Notes: generated by a model from the letters alone, not told the origin. 64,000 nt of DNA from Methanothrix harundinacea (GCA_002506535.1 DAXT01000001.1:61660-125659); one strand, 5' to 3'. Positions 41,073 through 50,282 are shown, counted from the first letter of the stretch. Made by a program: numbers and translations.

Positions 41073-42089
41073 ATGAAGGCTTTGATCTACGGGGGCGGAG
41101 CCGTCGGCCTGGGAGTAGCAAGCTGTCTTCTCTCCTCCGGCGAAGAGGTCGATATCATCGCCCGGGAGGGGACGGTCTCTGCCCTGAGGAGGGACGGCCT
41201 TGTAAGGACCGGGATCTTCGGCTCCGTCGAGTTCGGGGCAGAGATGTTCGGGGCGTTCGCCTCTTTGGACGAGCTTCTCCGGGGCGCAGGGCTAAGGGTC
41301 CGAGATGGCGATATCCATATCGAGGGCGGTCCCGGCTACGATTATATCCTCATATGCACCAAGTCCCACGGCTCCCCGGCCGCCGCCGCGGACCTCTCCC
41401 GCCGCCCCGATATCCTAGCCCCGGCGGGGAAGATCGTCCTCTTCCAGAACGGCTGGGGGAACACCGAGATATTCAATGAACATTTTCCGAGAGATCAGAT
41501 CTACAGCGCCCGGGTGATCACCGGTTTTCAGATGACGGCGAATAACGTCGTCGACGTCACCGTCCACGCCGACTCGATCCACCTGGGGAGCCTCTTCGGC
41601 TCGGATCTCTCGCCGATGGTCCCCCTCGCCGAGGCGATCTGCCGAGGCGGCATTCCCGCCGAGGTCGTTACGGACGTCGGAAAAGACCTCTGGGCGAAGA
41701 TGCTCTACAACTGCGCGCTTAATCCCCTCGGCGCCATCTTCGGCGTACCCTACGGCGTCCTCGGCGAGGATGCCTCCTCAAGGGAGCTGATGGAGGAGGT
41801 GATCGGGGAGACCTTCTCGGTGATGGAAGCGTCGGGGTACGAGACCCACTGGCCGGCCCCCGAGGAGTACATCGCCGTCTTTTACGAGAAGCTTCTGCCG
41901 CCAACGGCGGGGCACGAATCATCGACCCTCCAGGATATCCGGGCGGGAAAGCCGACGGAGATCGATGCCCTCAGCGGGGCCGTCGTCCGCCTCGGGGAGG
42001 AGGCGGGGGTACCGACGCCCACTAATTGGGCGCTATACAAGATGGTGAAGTTCATGGAGGGGAGGAGCCGGAACAGACCGGGGGTCTGA
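41073..42089 (+). CDS. panE: Ketopantoate reductase family protein (PanE/ApbA)
   Basis: 338 aa from the ATG at 41073. It starts with the NADPH-binding MKALIYGGGAVGLGVASCL and keeps the family blocks KSHGSPAAAADL (catalytic-region equivalent), LFQNGWGNTEIF, DVGKDLWAKMLYNCALNPLG with the key Lys and Asn, and HESSTLQDIRAGKPTEIDAL near the end. Ketopantoate reductase makes pantoate for coenzyme A. Archaeal CoA synthesis uses a homologous enzyme, so the role is plausible, but other 2-oxoacid reductases share the fold. It may be cotranscribed with the gene pair upstream. Confidence 0.82.
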   Translation: MKALIYGGGAVGLGVASCLLSSGEEVDIIAREGTVSALRRDGLVRTGIFGSVEFGAEMFGAFASLDELLRGAGLRVRDGDIHIEGGPGYDYILICTKSHGSPAAAADLSRRPDILAPAGKIVLFQNGWGNTEIFNEHFPRDQIYSARVITGFQMTANNVVDVTVHADSIHLGSLFGSDLSPMVPLAEAICRGGIPAEVVTDVGKDLWAKMLYNCALNPLGAIFGVPYGVLGEDASSRELMEEVIGETFSVMEASGYETHWPAPEEYIAVFYEKLLPPTAGHESSTLQDIRAGKPTEIDALSGAVVRLGEEAGVPTPTNWALYKMVKFMEGRSRNRPGV

Positions 42090-42165
42090 TGATCCCCTCC
42101 GGAAGAAGGATCCGTCGATTCCGTCATCTCCTGAATTATAGAAATTTCCGTTTATATATACTGGA

Positions 42166-43911
42166 TCAATCGAATATCAGCCTCCTCGCCCGCATCGTCG
42201 CGAGGTCGAGGTAGGGGACGATCGCCGGGGTCGGCTGGATGTTCATATTCTTCTGAAAGTCGGTCTGGGACTGCCAGGTGCCGCTGTTTATCGCCGTCAC
42301 CCCCTTGTAGCGGGCCATCCCGACGGTGTGGACGTGGCCGGAGTGGAGGACCGCCGGCTGCCTGTGGATCACCATGTGGTCCTCCACCTCCGGGGCTATG
42401 GAGACCCGGTTGCCGTAGATGGGGGAGAGGTGCCTCCTCTTAAGCATCTCCACCATCGCCTTCTCCGGCTCGCCGTAAGAGAGCCCGGGGATCTTGAGGA
42501 CGAGGTCGTCTATCGACCTGCCGTGGTAGACGAGCCATTCGACCCCCCCGAGCCTGAAGGCTGCCGGGTTTCCGACGAAGGTGACGTTATTCTTGAAGAG
42601 GCCCCGGAGAAATTCGGGGAGGGCGGGCTGGGGCTCCGCCTGCCTGACGGCGTCGTGATTTCCGGGGGAGAGGACGATCTGGATGTGATCGGGGATCTCG
42701 TTCAAGAGCTCCGCCGCCCTCTCGTACTGCTCCCAGATGTCCTTTATCGCCAGGTCCCCCTCCTGGCCCGGGTATATCCCGATCCCGTCGACGAGGTCTC
42801 CGGCGATGACGGCGTACCTCACCTTCGAGGCGATCCCCAGGGGGTCGTCCGCCTCGCCGGAGATCCAGCCGACGAACCGGTCCCAGGCCTCCTCCATGAA
42901 GTAGGTCGACCCGACGTGGACGTCCGAGAGGAGGAGGGCACCCCCCTCACCGCTCGCTATGGCGGCGCGGGCCTGAAGGTCCGGCCGGATGAAGGTCTTG
43001 GCGAAGAACCGCCCCTTACCGTCGGTGGTGCCGGTGACCCCGATCACCTCGTCGGGGACGAGGGTCGCCACATCCTCCGACCCCGGATCCCCCTTGCTGA
43101 AGATCACCGTCACCGTCCCCGTAGGGTCCTCCAGCTCCACCACGCGGTTGCCCTTGGCGCTGGTCCTGACATCCATCACCATCCCGATGATGGAGATCTC
43201 CCTCCCGGCGACCCCCCTTTTGAGGCTCTCGATCGGCCTTCCGTTCACCCTCCCCAAGAGGATATCCCTGATCTTCGAGTACCTGTCCCGGAAGTACCGG
43301 ACGAAGTCCCGGTACTCCCCGACACAGGTCGACCTCCCGGTGATGTCGCAGAGCCCCTCCAGAGAGAAGGGGGCGGTTGGGACGATGGGGACCTCTCCGG
43401 AGCCCAGAGGGGAAGGGAGGCGGTCTCCACAGAGATCTCCACCGCCGGCGGCCGGGATCTGCGGGCTCGAAGAGGAAGAGTTCGACCCCCAGGGGGGGAG
43501 GGGCCGTCCATCGAGCTCCGGGTCGGATACATGGACCTGTGGGAGGAAAACCCCGCCCCTTCCGGTCCGCGGAGCCTTTGGGGGACTCAAGAGGTCATCA
43601 TCGAGGGGGTCGGGGAGGCGGCTTTCGATCGCCCCGGACCCCCCCGGAGCGGTGGGGCGGGGAGATATCTCCGGGACGGATGCCCTCCATCGGGGCTGCG
43701 GTGAGGATCTGCCCCCTTCTGCCGCCCCCTCCCTCCAGGGGGGTGAGGCCCGGATCTCCGACGCACCCACCACCAGCATAGACCCGGTGAGGCCCCTGAT
43801 GACCCCCTCCACCAGCTCTTCCCGGGGTCCGCAGTAGGAGGCGATCAGCTCCAGGGCCTCGGGATCTATCATATACCCCGCCTCGGCGAACCGCTGAACG
43901 ATCTCCTGCAT
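42166..43911 (-). CDS. polB: DNA polymerase D small subunit DP1
   Basis: 581 aa. The first ~45 residues are the helical DP1 N-terminal domain (EIVQRFAEAGYMIDPEAL). A Pro/Ser/Gly-rich linker follows (~50-190). The OB-fold region has ISIIGMVMDVRTSAKGNRVV. The C-terminal calcineurin-like 3'-5' exonuclease has LLLSDVHVGS, VIAGDLVDGIG, VLSPGNHDAVR, YHGRS and HSGHVHTVG, so all metal ligands are present. It pairs with DP2, not in this window, in the replicative PolD. ATG at 43911 follows GGAGGTTG; a TTG 3 bases upstream is also possible. The gene is divergent from the signal peptidase gene. Confidence 0.95.
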   Translation of the reverse strand: MQEIVQRFAEAGYMIDPEALELIASYCGPREELVEGVIRGLTGSMLVVGASEIRASPPWREGAAEGGRSSPQPRWRASVPEISPRPTAPGGSGAIESRLPDPLDDDLLSPPKAPRTGRGGVFLPQVHVSDPELDGRPLPPWGSNSSSSSPQIPAAGGGDLCGDRLPSPLGSGEVPIVPTAPFSLEGLCDITGRSTCVGEYRDFVRYFRDRYSKIRDILLGRVNGRPIESLKRGVAGREISIIGMVMDVRTSAKGNRVVELEDPTGTVTVIFSKGDPGSEDVATLVPDEVIGVTGTTDGKGRFFAKTFIRPDLQARAAIASGEGGALLLSDVHVGSTYFMEEAWDRFVGWISGEADDPLGIASKVRYAVIAGDLVDGIGIYPGQEGDLAIKDIWEQYERAAELLNEIPDHIQIVLSPGNHDAVRQAEPQPALPEFLRGLFKNNVTFVGNPAAFRLGGVEWLVYHGRSIDDLVLKIPGLSYGEPEKAMVEMLKRRHLSPIYGNRVSIAPEVEDHMVIHRQPAVLHSGHVHTVGMARYKGVTAINSGTWQSQTDFQKNMNIQPTPAIVPYLDLATMRARRLIFD

Positions 43912-44019
43912 CAACCTCCATTATCTTCAGAGCCCTTAGATAAAGGGCTATGGTGGACCTCCCCCATGGCGAAGCACCGAAAACGGTTATATCGGTAATG
44001 AGCGGATAAAGCAATCCCG

Positions 44020-44796
44020 ATGAAACTTTTAGAGTGGCTGAGAGGAGAGGGGAAGATCCAGGGCTTTCTCCGGGACCTGCTATTCGTCGCCGTGGTGGTG
44101 GGGGTCATCTCCATACTGTCCCAGGTCACCCTGGGGGTCTGGACGCCGATGGTGGCGGTGGAGTCGGGGTCCATGCACCCCAACATGAAGGTGGGGGACA
44201 TAATAGTCATCCAAGGCGCTTCCAGGACGGATGTAGTCACCTGGGAGGAGGGGGAGGCAAACGGGTACAGCACCTTCAACAACCCCGGAAACGTCATCCT
44301 TTACAGGCCCTACGGCAAGGAGAAGCTGACCCTCGCCGACCAGGCGGCCCACATATTCCTGCGGAGGCCCTACCCCGCCGACAAGGCGACCCCCGTCATC
44401 CACAGGGCGATGCTATGGGTCGACGAGGGAGAGCCGATGTGGGAAGGTGGACCTGCGGCCCCCTTCGCCGGCTACATCACCAAGGGGGACAACAACTCCG
44501 AGATCGACCAGAACGCCGGCCAGCTCCTGGGAGTCGTCAAGGATAGCTACTTCAATGAGCAGATGGCCAGGGGGATGATCGAAGAGGTGGGGAACGGGAC
44601 ATACCTTGACCACGAGTTCGGTTACACCTTCATAAGGCGGGGCGACGAGGTCTATGTCATCTTCGGGATCAATTACCTGATGCCGGTCCACGAAGACTGG
44701 GTGATAGGGGTCGCCCGGTTCAGAGTCCCCCTCGTCGGATACGTCAGGCTCCTTCCGAGCATCGTTGGAAACGAGATACGAGAGCTCTTCAGCTGA
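44020..44796 (+). CDS. Signal peptidase I, archaeal S26B type
   Basis: 258 aa. One N-terminal membrane helix (FLRDLLFVAVVVGVISILSQ), then the catalytic serine S51 in ESGSMHP. H128 in VIHRAM replaces the bacterial general-base lysine, and D157 lies in KGDNNSEID, which is the archaeal/ER-type Ser-His-Asp arrangement. A long insertion between S51 and H128 (TFNNPGNVILYRPYG) is typical of haloarchaeal and methanogen forms. A second hydrophobic stretch is near 225-250 (VIGVARFRVPLVGYVRLLP). It cleaves Sec and Tat signal peptides on the outer membrane face. Several secreted proteins in this window would be its substrates. Confidence 0.92.
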   Translation: MKLLEWLRGEGKIQGFLRDLLFVAVVVGVISILSQVTLGVWTPMVAVESGSMHPNMKVGDIIVIQGASRTDVVTWEEGEANGYSTFNNPGNVILYRPYGKEKLTLADQAAHIFLRRPYPADKATPVIHRAMLWVDEGEPMWEGGPAAPFAGYITKGDNNSEIDQNAGQLLGVVKDSYFNEQMARGMIEEVGNGTYLDHEFGYTFIRRGDEVYVIFGINYLMPVHEDWVIGVARFRVPLVGYVRLLPSIVGNEIRELFS

Positions 44797-44997
44797 ATCG
44801 AAGTGAGATGCGAGAATGTCCGTGGTTCTTCGCCGCCCCCGCAGAGGGGCTTGAGAACCGGACCTCCCTCCCCCCGATCGGCCCCGCGCCAAAGACGGAT
44901 GGAAACCTCGTCGGCGACCTCCAGCAAGAAACCAGGCCGCGAATTATGGCAGAAGAATCGGAAAAGGGCCGCAGGATAAGGGGGCCGGGGGGGGGGA

Positions 44998-45708
44998 CTA
45001 CCGCCTCTCCACCTCTTTTCTCGCCACCACCGCCCAGTGATCCCGGTGATAGGGGCGCAGGTCTGCAGAGGATATCACCTCGACCCCCGCGAGCCGCTCC
45101 ACCTCCGCTTTATAGACCGCTTTTGGGTCCGCCGTCACGTCGACGGACCTCGCCTTGATCATCAGGACGAGGGCGCCTCCGCCCTTCAGATAGCGAGCGG
45201 CGTTTCGAGCGGCGATCTCCGCCTGGTTTCTCTGGGCTACGTCCTGATAGACGAGGTCCACCGGCTCAAGAAACGGGCCGTACCTCTCGGGGCACGAGGC
45301 GTCTTCAAGGATTGGTATGATGTTGTCCCGGGCGGTGCAGAGGACGAGAAGGTCGCGCATCGACCTCGCGGAGAACTCCACGGCGTATACGAGGCCGGCG
45401 GGCACGATGTCGCTGAAGTGGCTCGCCGTCGTCCCGGTGGCGGCTCCCAGGTAGAGGATCTTTGAGGCGGGGGATAGGTTCAGATCCGATACGAGTTTGT
45501 AGAAGGTTCCAGCGATGTGGCTCTTGATGAGGAGCGCCGCCATCTTGCTCCGGTAAGGGTCCCAGATCCGAAAGCCCTCGACGATCCGCTCTCCGTAGAC
45601 GGGGACGGGAACCTCCGGCCTGGTCGCCACCCTCGTCTCGCCGGAGAGGTCGAGGACGGAGATCCCGGAGAGATCCTCTAATATCTGCAAACCCGGCGCC
45701 TCATCCAT
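44998..45708 (-). CDS. flpA: Fibrillarin-like rRNA/tRNA 2'-O-methyltransferase
   Basis: 236 aa. Features are YGERIVEGFRIWDPYRSKMAA, then the SAM site ILYLGAATGTTASHFSDIVP, the YAVEFSARSMRDLL acidic motif, VYQDVAQRNQAEI and the catalytic-lysine segment LVLMIKARSVDVT. It is the catalytic subunit of box C/D sRNPs, together with Nop5 and L7Ae, and methylates ribose 2'-OH groups of rRNA at sites chosen by guide RNAs. nop5 is not next to it here, unlike in many archaea. The start ATG at 45708 gives a normal length. Confidence 0.95.
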   Translation of the reverse strand: MDEAPGLQILEDLSGISVLDLSGETRVATRPEVPVPVYGERIVEGFRIWDPYRSKMAALLIKSHIAGTFYKLVSDLNLSPASKILYLGAATGTTASHFSDIVPAGLVYAVEFSARSMRDLLVLCTARDNIIPILEDASCPERYGPFLEPVDLVYQDVAQRNQAEIAARNAARYLKGGGALVLMIKARSVDVTADPKAVYKAEVERLAGVEVISSADLRPYHRDHWAVVARKEVERR

Positions 45709-45744
45709 GCTGATCTGATATAATTTAGCCGCCCTTATGGAGTT

Positions 45745-46167
45745 TCAGAGCTCGGTGCCGAGGGAGGTGGTCGTCAATTTGACGTGCTTGACCCCTTTCA
45801 GGGCCATCATCTTCTCCGCCGCCTTCCTGACGTCCTGCCCCTCGCCCCGGAGGGTGACGATCTCCAGGCAGTTCTCGTGGTCCAGGTGGACGTGGAGGGT
45901 CGACTGGATGATGTCCACAAACTCGTGCTGGATGTTGGTGAGGGCGTCCACAAGGCCTCGCTGGTGATGGGAGTAGACCATGGTGATGATACCGACCCGA
46001 TCTCCCTTGACGTCGCTCATCCACTCGTAGTGGACTATATAGTTTCTGATGGCGTCCCTGATCCCCTCAGACCGGGAGGAGTAGCCCCTCTGCTCGATGA
46101 TCCCGTCGAACCTGGTCAAGAGCGATTCCGGAAGAGACACCCCAATTCTCATCAGTTCCTGTTCCAT
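45745..46167 (-). CDS. nikR: Nickel-responsive regulator NikR
   Basis: 140 aa from the ATG at 46167, which follows GGTGATATTT; a GTG at 46176 is in frame. The N-terminal ribbon-helix-helix is MRIGVSLPESLLTRFDGIIE, then the helix RSEGIRDAIRNY. The C-terminal ACT-like domain holds the Ni ligands: H in YSHHQRG, two in LHVHLDHENC, and the Cys. Ni-bound NikR represses nickel uptake genes. Methanogens need Ni for F430, hydrogenase and CO dehydrogenase. A palindrome upstream (46178-46199) suggests autoregulation. It lies next to flpA but is probably a separate unit. Confidence 0.95.
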   Translation of the reverse strand: MEQELMRIGVSLPESLLTRFDGIIEQRGYSSRSEGIRDAIRNYIVHYEWMSDVKGDRVGIITMVYSHHQRGLVDALTNIQHEFVDIIQSTLHVHLDHENCLEIVTLRGEGQDVRKAAEKMMALKGVKHVKLTTTSLGTEL

Positions 46168-46177
46168 AAATATCACC

Positions 46178-46199
46178 TATGACGGTGATTAGAGTCATA
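46178..46199 (-). promoter_or_regulatory. Candidate NikR operator
   Basis: TATGAC-N10-GTCATA is an exact inverted repeat 10 bases upstream of the nikR ATG. It resembles the GTATGA-N16-TCATAC NikR site of E. coli with a shorter spacing. It overlaps a TATA-like TATATA at 46197-46202. Confidence 0.6.
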
Positions 46200-46396
46200 T
46201 ATAGTAATAAATCTATTGGAGCTCATTCTGAATATATAGGACAAAGTGGGAGGTGGTTGGAGAGATGAAGGCGGTAATAGGATAGAGGAAAGTATACGGC
46301 TGAGACGGCTGAGATGAGACGGCCAGGATGAAAAGATGGAGATGAGGATCTCCGGCATAAAAGCTTTAGACCACCTCCGGAAAAGATCCTCCTTAC

Positions 46397-46960
46397 ATGC
46401 CTGATATAGCGATCATCGGCGAGAAGACCTTCCTCTTCGATAAGCTCCTGGCGGAGACGGGAAGGGAGTACCAGTTCGTCAAGCCCGAGGTCCTGGGAAG
46501 CCCCTTCCTCCCCCGGTTCAGGATGCTGATGATACCGACGGGCTTCGCCAACCCCCAGTACTCCAGGGCCCTCTCCGCCCTCCGGGCCGCAAGATCGAGG
46601 ATCGCGGAGTTCCTGGAGAGGGGCGGGGTCGTCACCGTCTTCGGCCCCCTGGTCCCCGAGCATGACTACGAATGGCTCCCCCTCCCCCTCAGATACGTCG
46701 GCGATTACCGCAACGCCGATCTCGTCGCAGCATCTGACCACCCCTGCACCGCCCTCGTCGGCGCGAAGGCCGCGGAATGCGACGGATATCTCGTACCCGG
46801 TGAGGGGTTCTCGACCGCCCTCACCGACGACCGGGGAAGGGCCGTCCTCGTCGTCGGGAAGTTCGGCCAGGGCAAGATCGTCGCCACCACCATCCACGAG
46901 TTCCCCTCGACGGAGTTCCTCTGCTGGGGCGCCGAAGAGGGGAAGGCCGCCAAGATCTGA
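46397..46960 (+). CDS. Conserved archaeal protein of amidotransferase-like fold
   Basis: A 187-aa protein. It starts with MPDIAIIGEKTFLFDKLLAE, has RFRMLMIPTGFANP, then a turn RIAEFLERGGVVTVFGP, and VLVVGKFGQGKIVATTIHEFP near the C-terminus. The last two resemble class I glutamine amidotransferase-like or ThuA folds, which open a strand-loop-helix at a G-x-G turn, but no catalytic Cys is in the expected place. A Cys lies near the end (EFLCWGAEE). I give no function. It is followed 20 bases later by an acidic ORF, so it likely forms an operon. Confidence 0.5.
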   Translation: MPDIAIIGEKTFLFDKLLAETGREYQFVKPEVLGSPFLPRFRMLMIPTGFANPQYSRALSALRAARSRIAEFLERGGVVTVFGPLVPEHDYEWLPLPLRYVGDYRNADLVAASDHPCTALVGAKAAECDGYLVPGEGFSTALTDDRGRAVLVVGKFGQGKIVATTIHEFPSTEFLCWGAEEGKAAKI

Positions 46961-46980
46961 AGAGATGCAGAAGGGGTGAT

Positions 46981-47397
46981 ATGGCTAGGATAGAGGAGGG
47001 CGGAGAAGGGCGGAGAGATGAGCTGGCCGAGGACGAGCCCGCCGAAGAAGACGACTACAAGGTCGACGATAAAGACGACGACGAGCCCACCGAAGAAGTC
47101 GCCTGCGAGGTCGAAGATGAAGACGATTACGAGGTCGACGAGGACGAGCTCCTCCGGGAGATGGAGGCCCTCGGAGCGCGAAAGAGGAGCAGGCATCGCG
47201 AAGAGATCGAGGCTGCCCTGAAGGCCGCCCTGGAGAAGTCCGGATCCGAGGCTGGAGCGGGGGCCGTCATCCTCCTCAACCTCGACGGCGGCGAATGCCT
47301 CTCCTTCGACGGCTACCCCGGGGCCCTCGAATACATGGCGAGGCATAAGGGTAGGTGGTACCTCGCGCCGAGGGGGATCGGCCGGGGCGGGATCTAG
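46981..47397 (+). CDS. Acidic hypothetical protein
   Basis: 138 aa. Residues ~1-60 are almost all Asp/Glu, with stretches such as EDDYKVDDKDDDEPTEEV. The helical part KRSRHREEIEAALKAALEKS is followed by a compact C-terminus, GAVILLNLDGGECLSFDGYP and HKGRWYLAPRG. The acidic part resembles disordered, nucleic-acid-mimicking or chaperone-like tails; the folded C-terminal ~50 residues are the only domain-like region. Follows the upstream gene closely. No family is recognised. Confidence 0.55.
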   Translation: MARIEEGGEGRRDELAEDEPAEEDDYKVDDKDDDEPTEEVACEVEDEDDYEVDEDELLREMEALGARKRSRHREEIEAALKAALEKSGSEAGAGAVILLNLDGGECLSFDGYPGALEYMARHKGRWYLAPRGIGRGGI

Positions 47398-47524
47398 GGG
47401 TAAACCAAGCCAGAGTGAATAATAATGTCGATCTACTCAGATACATATTTCCCAAGGATGCATAAATTAAATCTGCAATGAAGTTATTGTGCCTTAGAAG
47501 AACACTGCTTAGGAGCGATCCACC

Positions 47525-48841
47525 ATGGGAAAAGAGCCACTCATCCGAGACATACCATCCCTTAAGAAACCTCTTCAGGATCTGGAAGGTCTGAAAACCA
47601 TTAAAGACGCGATGCCACTATTAAGTCCTTTACTAAACGAATTGGGGGTTGATATAAACCAAATCGACACGCAGTTAGCCAAGATTGAAGAGCTTGAACC
47701 CTCAGCAAAAGAGATGGCATCTATCCCAGATCGGTTTAATGACCTTTTCGCTAGCCGTGGCTGGATCATGTATGAATCAATGAATGATGAGGTTGCTAAA
47801 GCAGCCATAAAGAAGGCAGAGTCTGGCGACGTAGATGGCGCTGAAACCGACTTAATCGCGTATTATAATGTAGAGACCGTTGAGTTAAAATTAAATGAAA
47901 TGAAAGGAGTTGAGACATTTCGCGAAAGGTGGCCTCTTGCAAGAAAAGCGCTAATCGATTATCGTGAAGAGCGCTATCATGCATGCGTTCCGGTTATTCT
48001 TGCTTTGCTAGATGGAATGGTCAACGAATTGCACGAAATAGGACGCGGCTCAAAAAAGGGATTCTTTGCAGAGGGTGCGAATCTGGAAGCTTGGGATTCG
48101 ATTTCTGCTCACAACAGGGGATTAAAAGCGTTAGCAGATATTTTCCGAAAAGGCCGCAAGAAGACCACCACTGATAAGATATCCATCCCCTACAGAAATG
48201 GAATAATGCACGGCATGGACCTTGGCTACGATAATAAGATTGTCGCTGCCAAAACTTGGGGAGCTCTATTTGCTGCTCGAGATTGGGCAATAAAGACAGA
48301 ACAGGGATTACTGGAACCAGCCCCCCCTAAGAGAGACATGACGATAAAGGATTTAGCATATCAGATATATAAAAATAATTTAAAAAAAGCACAGTTGCAA
48401 GCATGGAAACCAAGGATGTTAAATGTTGACCAAGATGTTCCTGCCACCGGAGATCCAGAGGCATTTGAACCCGGAACACCTGAGCAAAAACTCGCGGAAT
48501 TCTTCATCTACTGGAGGAAACGTAATTATGGGTATATGGCAAAATGTGTTTCACCAAGTCCGAGTCTCGATATTAAAAGGATGGCAGCACATGTCCGAGA
48601 GATCTATAGTTCAAAGAACCTGAAATCTTTTGAATACAAGATGATCAATGATAATGCTCCTGCGATCACCGAGATACAAGTGGAGTTAATTTATGATGAA
48701 TATGATAAAGAAGTAATTAAGAATGTTCAATTTCGCATGATAAATAAGGACGCTGATGGAAATCCTTCAGTTTATGGAACCTCAGAAAGTAACTGGGAAA
48801 TATACAATTGGGATAATCCAAAAATTATTCATTCTCATTGA
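47525..48841 (+). CDS. AT-rich protein with HEPN-like RNase motif
   Basis: A 438-aa protein with much lower GC than its surroundings. Residues 224-229 give R-N-G-I-M-H, the Rx4H signature of HEPN domains, inside a helical region (HACVPVILALLDGMVNEL before it, NKIVAAKTWGALFAARDW after). HEPN proteins are RNases in toxin-antitoxin, abortive infection and CRISPR systems. The N-terminal ~120 residues are helical, and the last ~115 (EFFIYWRKRNYGYMAK on) look NTF2-like. No antitoxin is adjacent. The start ATG at 47525 gives a full-length reading. The domain call is a motif-based inference. Confidence 0.6.
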   Translation: MGKEPLIRDIPSLKKPLQDLEGLKTIKDAMPLLSPLLNELGVDINQIDTQLAKIEELEPSAKEMASIPDRFNDLFASRGWIMYESMNDEVAKAAIKKAESGDVDGAETDLIAYYNVETVELKLNEMKGVETFRERWPLARKALIDYREERYHACVPVILALLDGMVNELHEIGRGSKKGFFAEGANLEAWDSISAHNRGLKALADIFRKGRKKTTTDKISIPYRNGIMHGMDLGYDNKIVAAKTWGALFAARDWAIKTEQGLLEPAPPKRDMTIKDLAYQIYKNNLKKAQLQAWKPRMLNVDQDVPATGDPEAFEPGTPEQKLAEFFIYWRKRNYGYMAKCVSPSPSLDIKRMAAHVREIYSSKNLKSFEYKMINDNAPAITEIQVELIYDEYDKEVIKNVQFRMINKDADGNPSVYGTSESNWEIYNWDNPKIIHSH

Positions 48842-48912
48842 TATTTATTTGCATCAACGAGGCGCTTCCTCTAAGCACAACAATTTTCTTTTATGGGAGA
48901 GAAGATCTAGCC

Positions 48913-49680
48913 ATGAGATCCTTCGTCCTCACCCCAGCAGCAGGAAAACGACTTATCGGTAAAGCGATGGCGAGCCACCCCGCCATCGAAGCCGCCCTCG
49001 AATCGGGAACCATCGTCATCATCGCCGGGACGACCAACGGCTACGTAGCCGAAGAGATCCTCGCGAAGACCGGACAATTCGACGGCTTCTCCCGGGAGAG
49101 GTTCTTTCGCGGGGTCACCCTGCCGCCGTGGCTTCCCACCAACGAAGACGGGATGATCCACGACATGTCCGGATTTCCCGGGGACGTCGTCCTCGTCGAC
49201 GGCGTCTGGCATAAGGGCAAGACGATCCTCAACGTGGTGGACAGGTTGAAGGAAGGGGACGTTATCGTCAAGGGCGCCAACGCCCTCGACCTCTGGGCGA
49301 AGCGGGCCGCCGTCCTCATCGGCCACCCGAAGGGCGGGACGATCGGCCTCGCCCTCCAGGCGGTGGTGGGCCGCCGCGTCCGGCTGATCCTCCCCGTAGG
49401 GCTCGAAAAACGGGTCTTCTCCGACCTAGACGACCTGGCGGCGAAGCTGAACCGACCCGGCGCCGAAGGGCCGCGGCTCCTCCCGGTCCCCGGCGAGATC
49501 TTCACCGAGTTTGAGGCGATCGAGCTTCTCACCGGCGCGAAGGCGCAGCTGGTGGCCGCCGGCGGCGTCTGCGGGGCCGAAGGGTCCGTCTGGCTCGCCG
49601 TCGACGGGTCCGAGGAGGAGATGGCGGCGGCGGAGGAGCTGCTGGAGTCTGTGGCGGCGGAGCCGGGGTTTGTGGTATGA
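48913..49680 (+). CDS. Conserved archaeal protein of unknown function
   Basis: 255 aa from the ATG at 48913. It starts with the repeated-lysine RSFVLTPAAGKRLIGKAMA, has TIVIIAGTTNGYVAEEILAK, GDVIVKGANALDLW, AAVLIGHPKGGTIGLALQA and TEFEAIELLTGAKAQLVAAGGV. Alternating strands and glycine turns suggest a NagB/CoA-transferase-like or Rossmann fold, but I cannot name the family. A longer reading to 48838 adds residues that overlap the AT-rich gene and is less likely. A GNAT-type gene follows 80 bp later. Host-like GC. Confidence 0.6.
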   Translation: MRSFVLTPAAGKRLIGKAMASHPAIEAALESGTIVIIAGTTNGYVAEEILAKTGQFDGFSRERFFRGVTLPPWLPTNEDGMIHDMSGFPGDVVLVDGVWHKGKTILNVVDRLKEGDVIVKGANALDLWAKRAAVLIGHPKGGTIGLALQAVVGRRVRLILPVGLEKRVFSDLDDLAAKLNRPGAEGPRLLPVPGEIFTEFEAIELLTGAKAQLVAAGGVCGAEGSVWLAVDGSEEEMAAAEELLESVAAEPGFVV

Positions 49681-49760
49681 GGCGTCATCTCCGATGGGAA
49701 CCGTCCATGGGGGGAGATCTCCGGCCGAATGCTCCGAGATTCAATCGTCCAGGTGAATAG

Positions 49761-50282
49761 ATGATCATCATCCGAGAAGAACGAACCGAGGAGAGAGATG
49801 CTATCCGGAGGATAAACCAGGATGCCTTCCGCCAGCTGGTCGAGGCGGAGGTCGTAGACCGGATCCGGGAGAACTGCAAAGATCTCCTCTCCCTGGTGGC
49901 GGTCCGGAATGGAGAGATCGTCGGCCACATCCTCTTCAGCCCCGCCTCCATCGAGGAGGAGGGCGGCCCCCAGAAGGTGACCGGGATGGGGCTTGCGCCG
50001 ATGGCGGTCCTCCCGCGGTGCCAGGGGCAGGGGATCGGCTCCCTCCTCATCCACAACGGTATAAAGATGCTGAGGGAGAGGGGCTGCCCCTTCATCATCG
50101 TCCTCGGCTACCCCGAGTACTACCCCCGCTTCGGCTTCGAGCGGGCGTCCCGCTACGGGATCCACAGCCAGTGGCCGGAGGTCCCCGACGAGGCTTTCAT
50201 GATCCTGATCCTCAACAAGACGTCGATGGTCGGAGCCTCGGGGATCGCAAGATACCGCAAGGAGTTCGACGAGGCGGTTTAA
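49761..50282 (+). CDS. GNAT-family N-acetyltransferase (YhbS-like)
   Basis: 173 aa. It has the GNAT order: an N-terminal strand-helix (MIIIREERTEERDAIRRIN), LSLVAVRNGEIVGHILFSP, the acetyl-CoA loop LPRCQGQGIGSLLIHNGIKM (Q/RxxGxG/A motif) and FIIVLGYPEYYPRFGFERAS, which is the YhbS-type end block. It transfers acetyl from acetyl-CoA to an amine; the acceptor is unknown. The ATG at 49761 follows a purine-rich leader. Probably monocistronic. Confidence 0.85.
   Translation: MIIIREERTEERDAIRRINQDAFRQLVEAEVVDRIRENCKDLLSLVAVRNGEIVGHILFSPASIEEEGGPQKVTGMGLAPMAVLPRCQGQGIGSLLIHNGIKMLRERGCPFIIVLGYPEYYPRFGFERASRYGIHSQWPEVPDEAFMILILNKTSMVGASGIARYRKEFDEAV

Noticed and set aside
42328..43704. 458-codon + strand ORF antisense to the PolD small subunit
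   Set aside because: The - strand holds complete DP1 phosphoesterase motifs. The + reading is a shadow.
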